A DNA stretch of 6,760 nucleotides from Flavobacteriaceae bacterium (GTDB lineage: Bacteria > Bacteroidota > Bacteroidia > Flavobacteriales > Flavobacteriaceae), in contig JAIEMH010000061.1 of the NCBI GenBank assembly GCA_019752245.1, positions 1 to 6,760 on the forward strand, written 5' to 3'. The position numbers were made by a program, and so were the translations under genes. Below are positions 6,621 to 6,760 of the stretch, in pieces. The notes under the pieces were generated by a model. That model did no database searches and was not told where the DNA came from. It worked only from the letters and a program-made list of their open reading frames with translations. Each line of letters starts with the position of its first letter. Positions within the stretch are counted from its first letter, which is position 1.

Positions 6621-6760
6621 TAAATAAGCGTTTTTAGAAAGGTAGTGCAATTAGATTAGGCTGTTTTAACTTCAGTAAGGCTATGCTAGGTTAGGTAAGG
6701 TTAGTTTGATGTTTAATGATTAGGTTAGGTTATTAATCTAAATTTCATTTAACTTTCCTT
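6616..6760. other. Non-coding tail after the surface-protein gene
   Basis: No gene is visible in these 145 bases. They contain a cluster of TTAGG-like repeats (6651-6734) and an 8-base inverted repeat, TTAGATTA (6651-6658) with TAATCTAA (6734-6741), whose arms flank the cluster. No strong intrinsic terminator was found. The next gene must lie beyond the right edge. Confidence 0.5.
6651..6734 (+). repeat. Clustered TTAGG/TAAGG-like short repeats
   Basis: The motif TTAGG or near variants recurs irregularly: GATTAGG ending at 6660, TAAGG at 6676-6680, a run GCTAGGTTAGGTAAGGTTAG at 6685-6704, and GATTAGGTTAGGTT at 6718-6731. A similar run, GGTTAGGGTTAG (6564-6575), lies in the coding sequence just upstream, where it encodes Val-Arg residues. 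The units are irregular in spacing, so this is a degenerate simple repeat rather than a clean tandem array. Confidence 0.5.

Noticed and set aside
6685..6731. The TTAGG-like cluster as a CRISPR array or telomere-like array.
   Set aside because: Units are about 5-6 bases, irregular and lack spacers, so CRISPR does not fit, and nothing indicates a chromosome end.

Overview
The window looks like chromosomal DNA from a Bacteroidota member, most likely a Flavobacterium-like flavobacterium. The evidence is an AT-rich sequence, A-rich start regions without Shine-Dalgarno sequences, promoter-like TAnnTTTG elements, and a very large secreted protein ending in a type IX secretion system (T9SS) sorting domain, a system confined to this phylum. 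No RNA gene, CRISPR array, insertion sequence or phage gene was seen.

The left part (about 1-1270) carries two genes on the minus strand. In transcription order they are a small soluble regulator (1268-717), with a HAMP-like N-terminal segment and an AraC-type DNA-binding domain, and then a MauE/DoxX-family membrane protein (626-1) that runs off the left edge. The membrane-protein gene is open to the edge and has a CxCGG motif between membrane helices. The 90-base gap between the two has no recognisable promoter, so they may form one transcription unit.

A 409-base non-coding stretch (1269-1677) separates this pair from a divergent gene. It holds a candidate promoter pointing each way and an imperfect direct repeat of 30-38 bases.

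The right part is dominated by one plus-strand gene (1678-6615) encoding a 1645-residue secreted or cell-surface protein. It has a signal peptide, roughly a dozen PKD/Ig-like beta-sandwich modules, about 50 cysteines, an unusual Cys/Trp-rich segment near the C-terminus and a type A T9SS sorting domain. The likely role is adhesion or another extracellular interaction, but the sequence identifies no ligand or enzyme activity. The last 145 bases are non-coding and contain clustered TTAGG-like repeats.

A functional link between the two sides is only a hypothesis: a thiol-redox-type membrane protein next to a Cys-rich exported protein suggests disulfide handling, but the divergent arrangement could be coincidental. 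I see no clear evidence of a wholly new system. The points most worth checking are the Cys/Trp-rich module, the membrane-free HAMP-like regulator and its pairing with the MauE-like protein.
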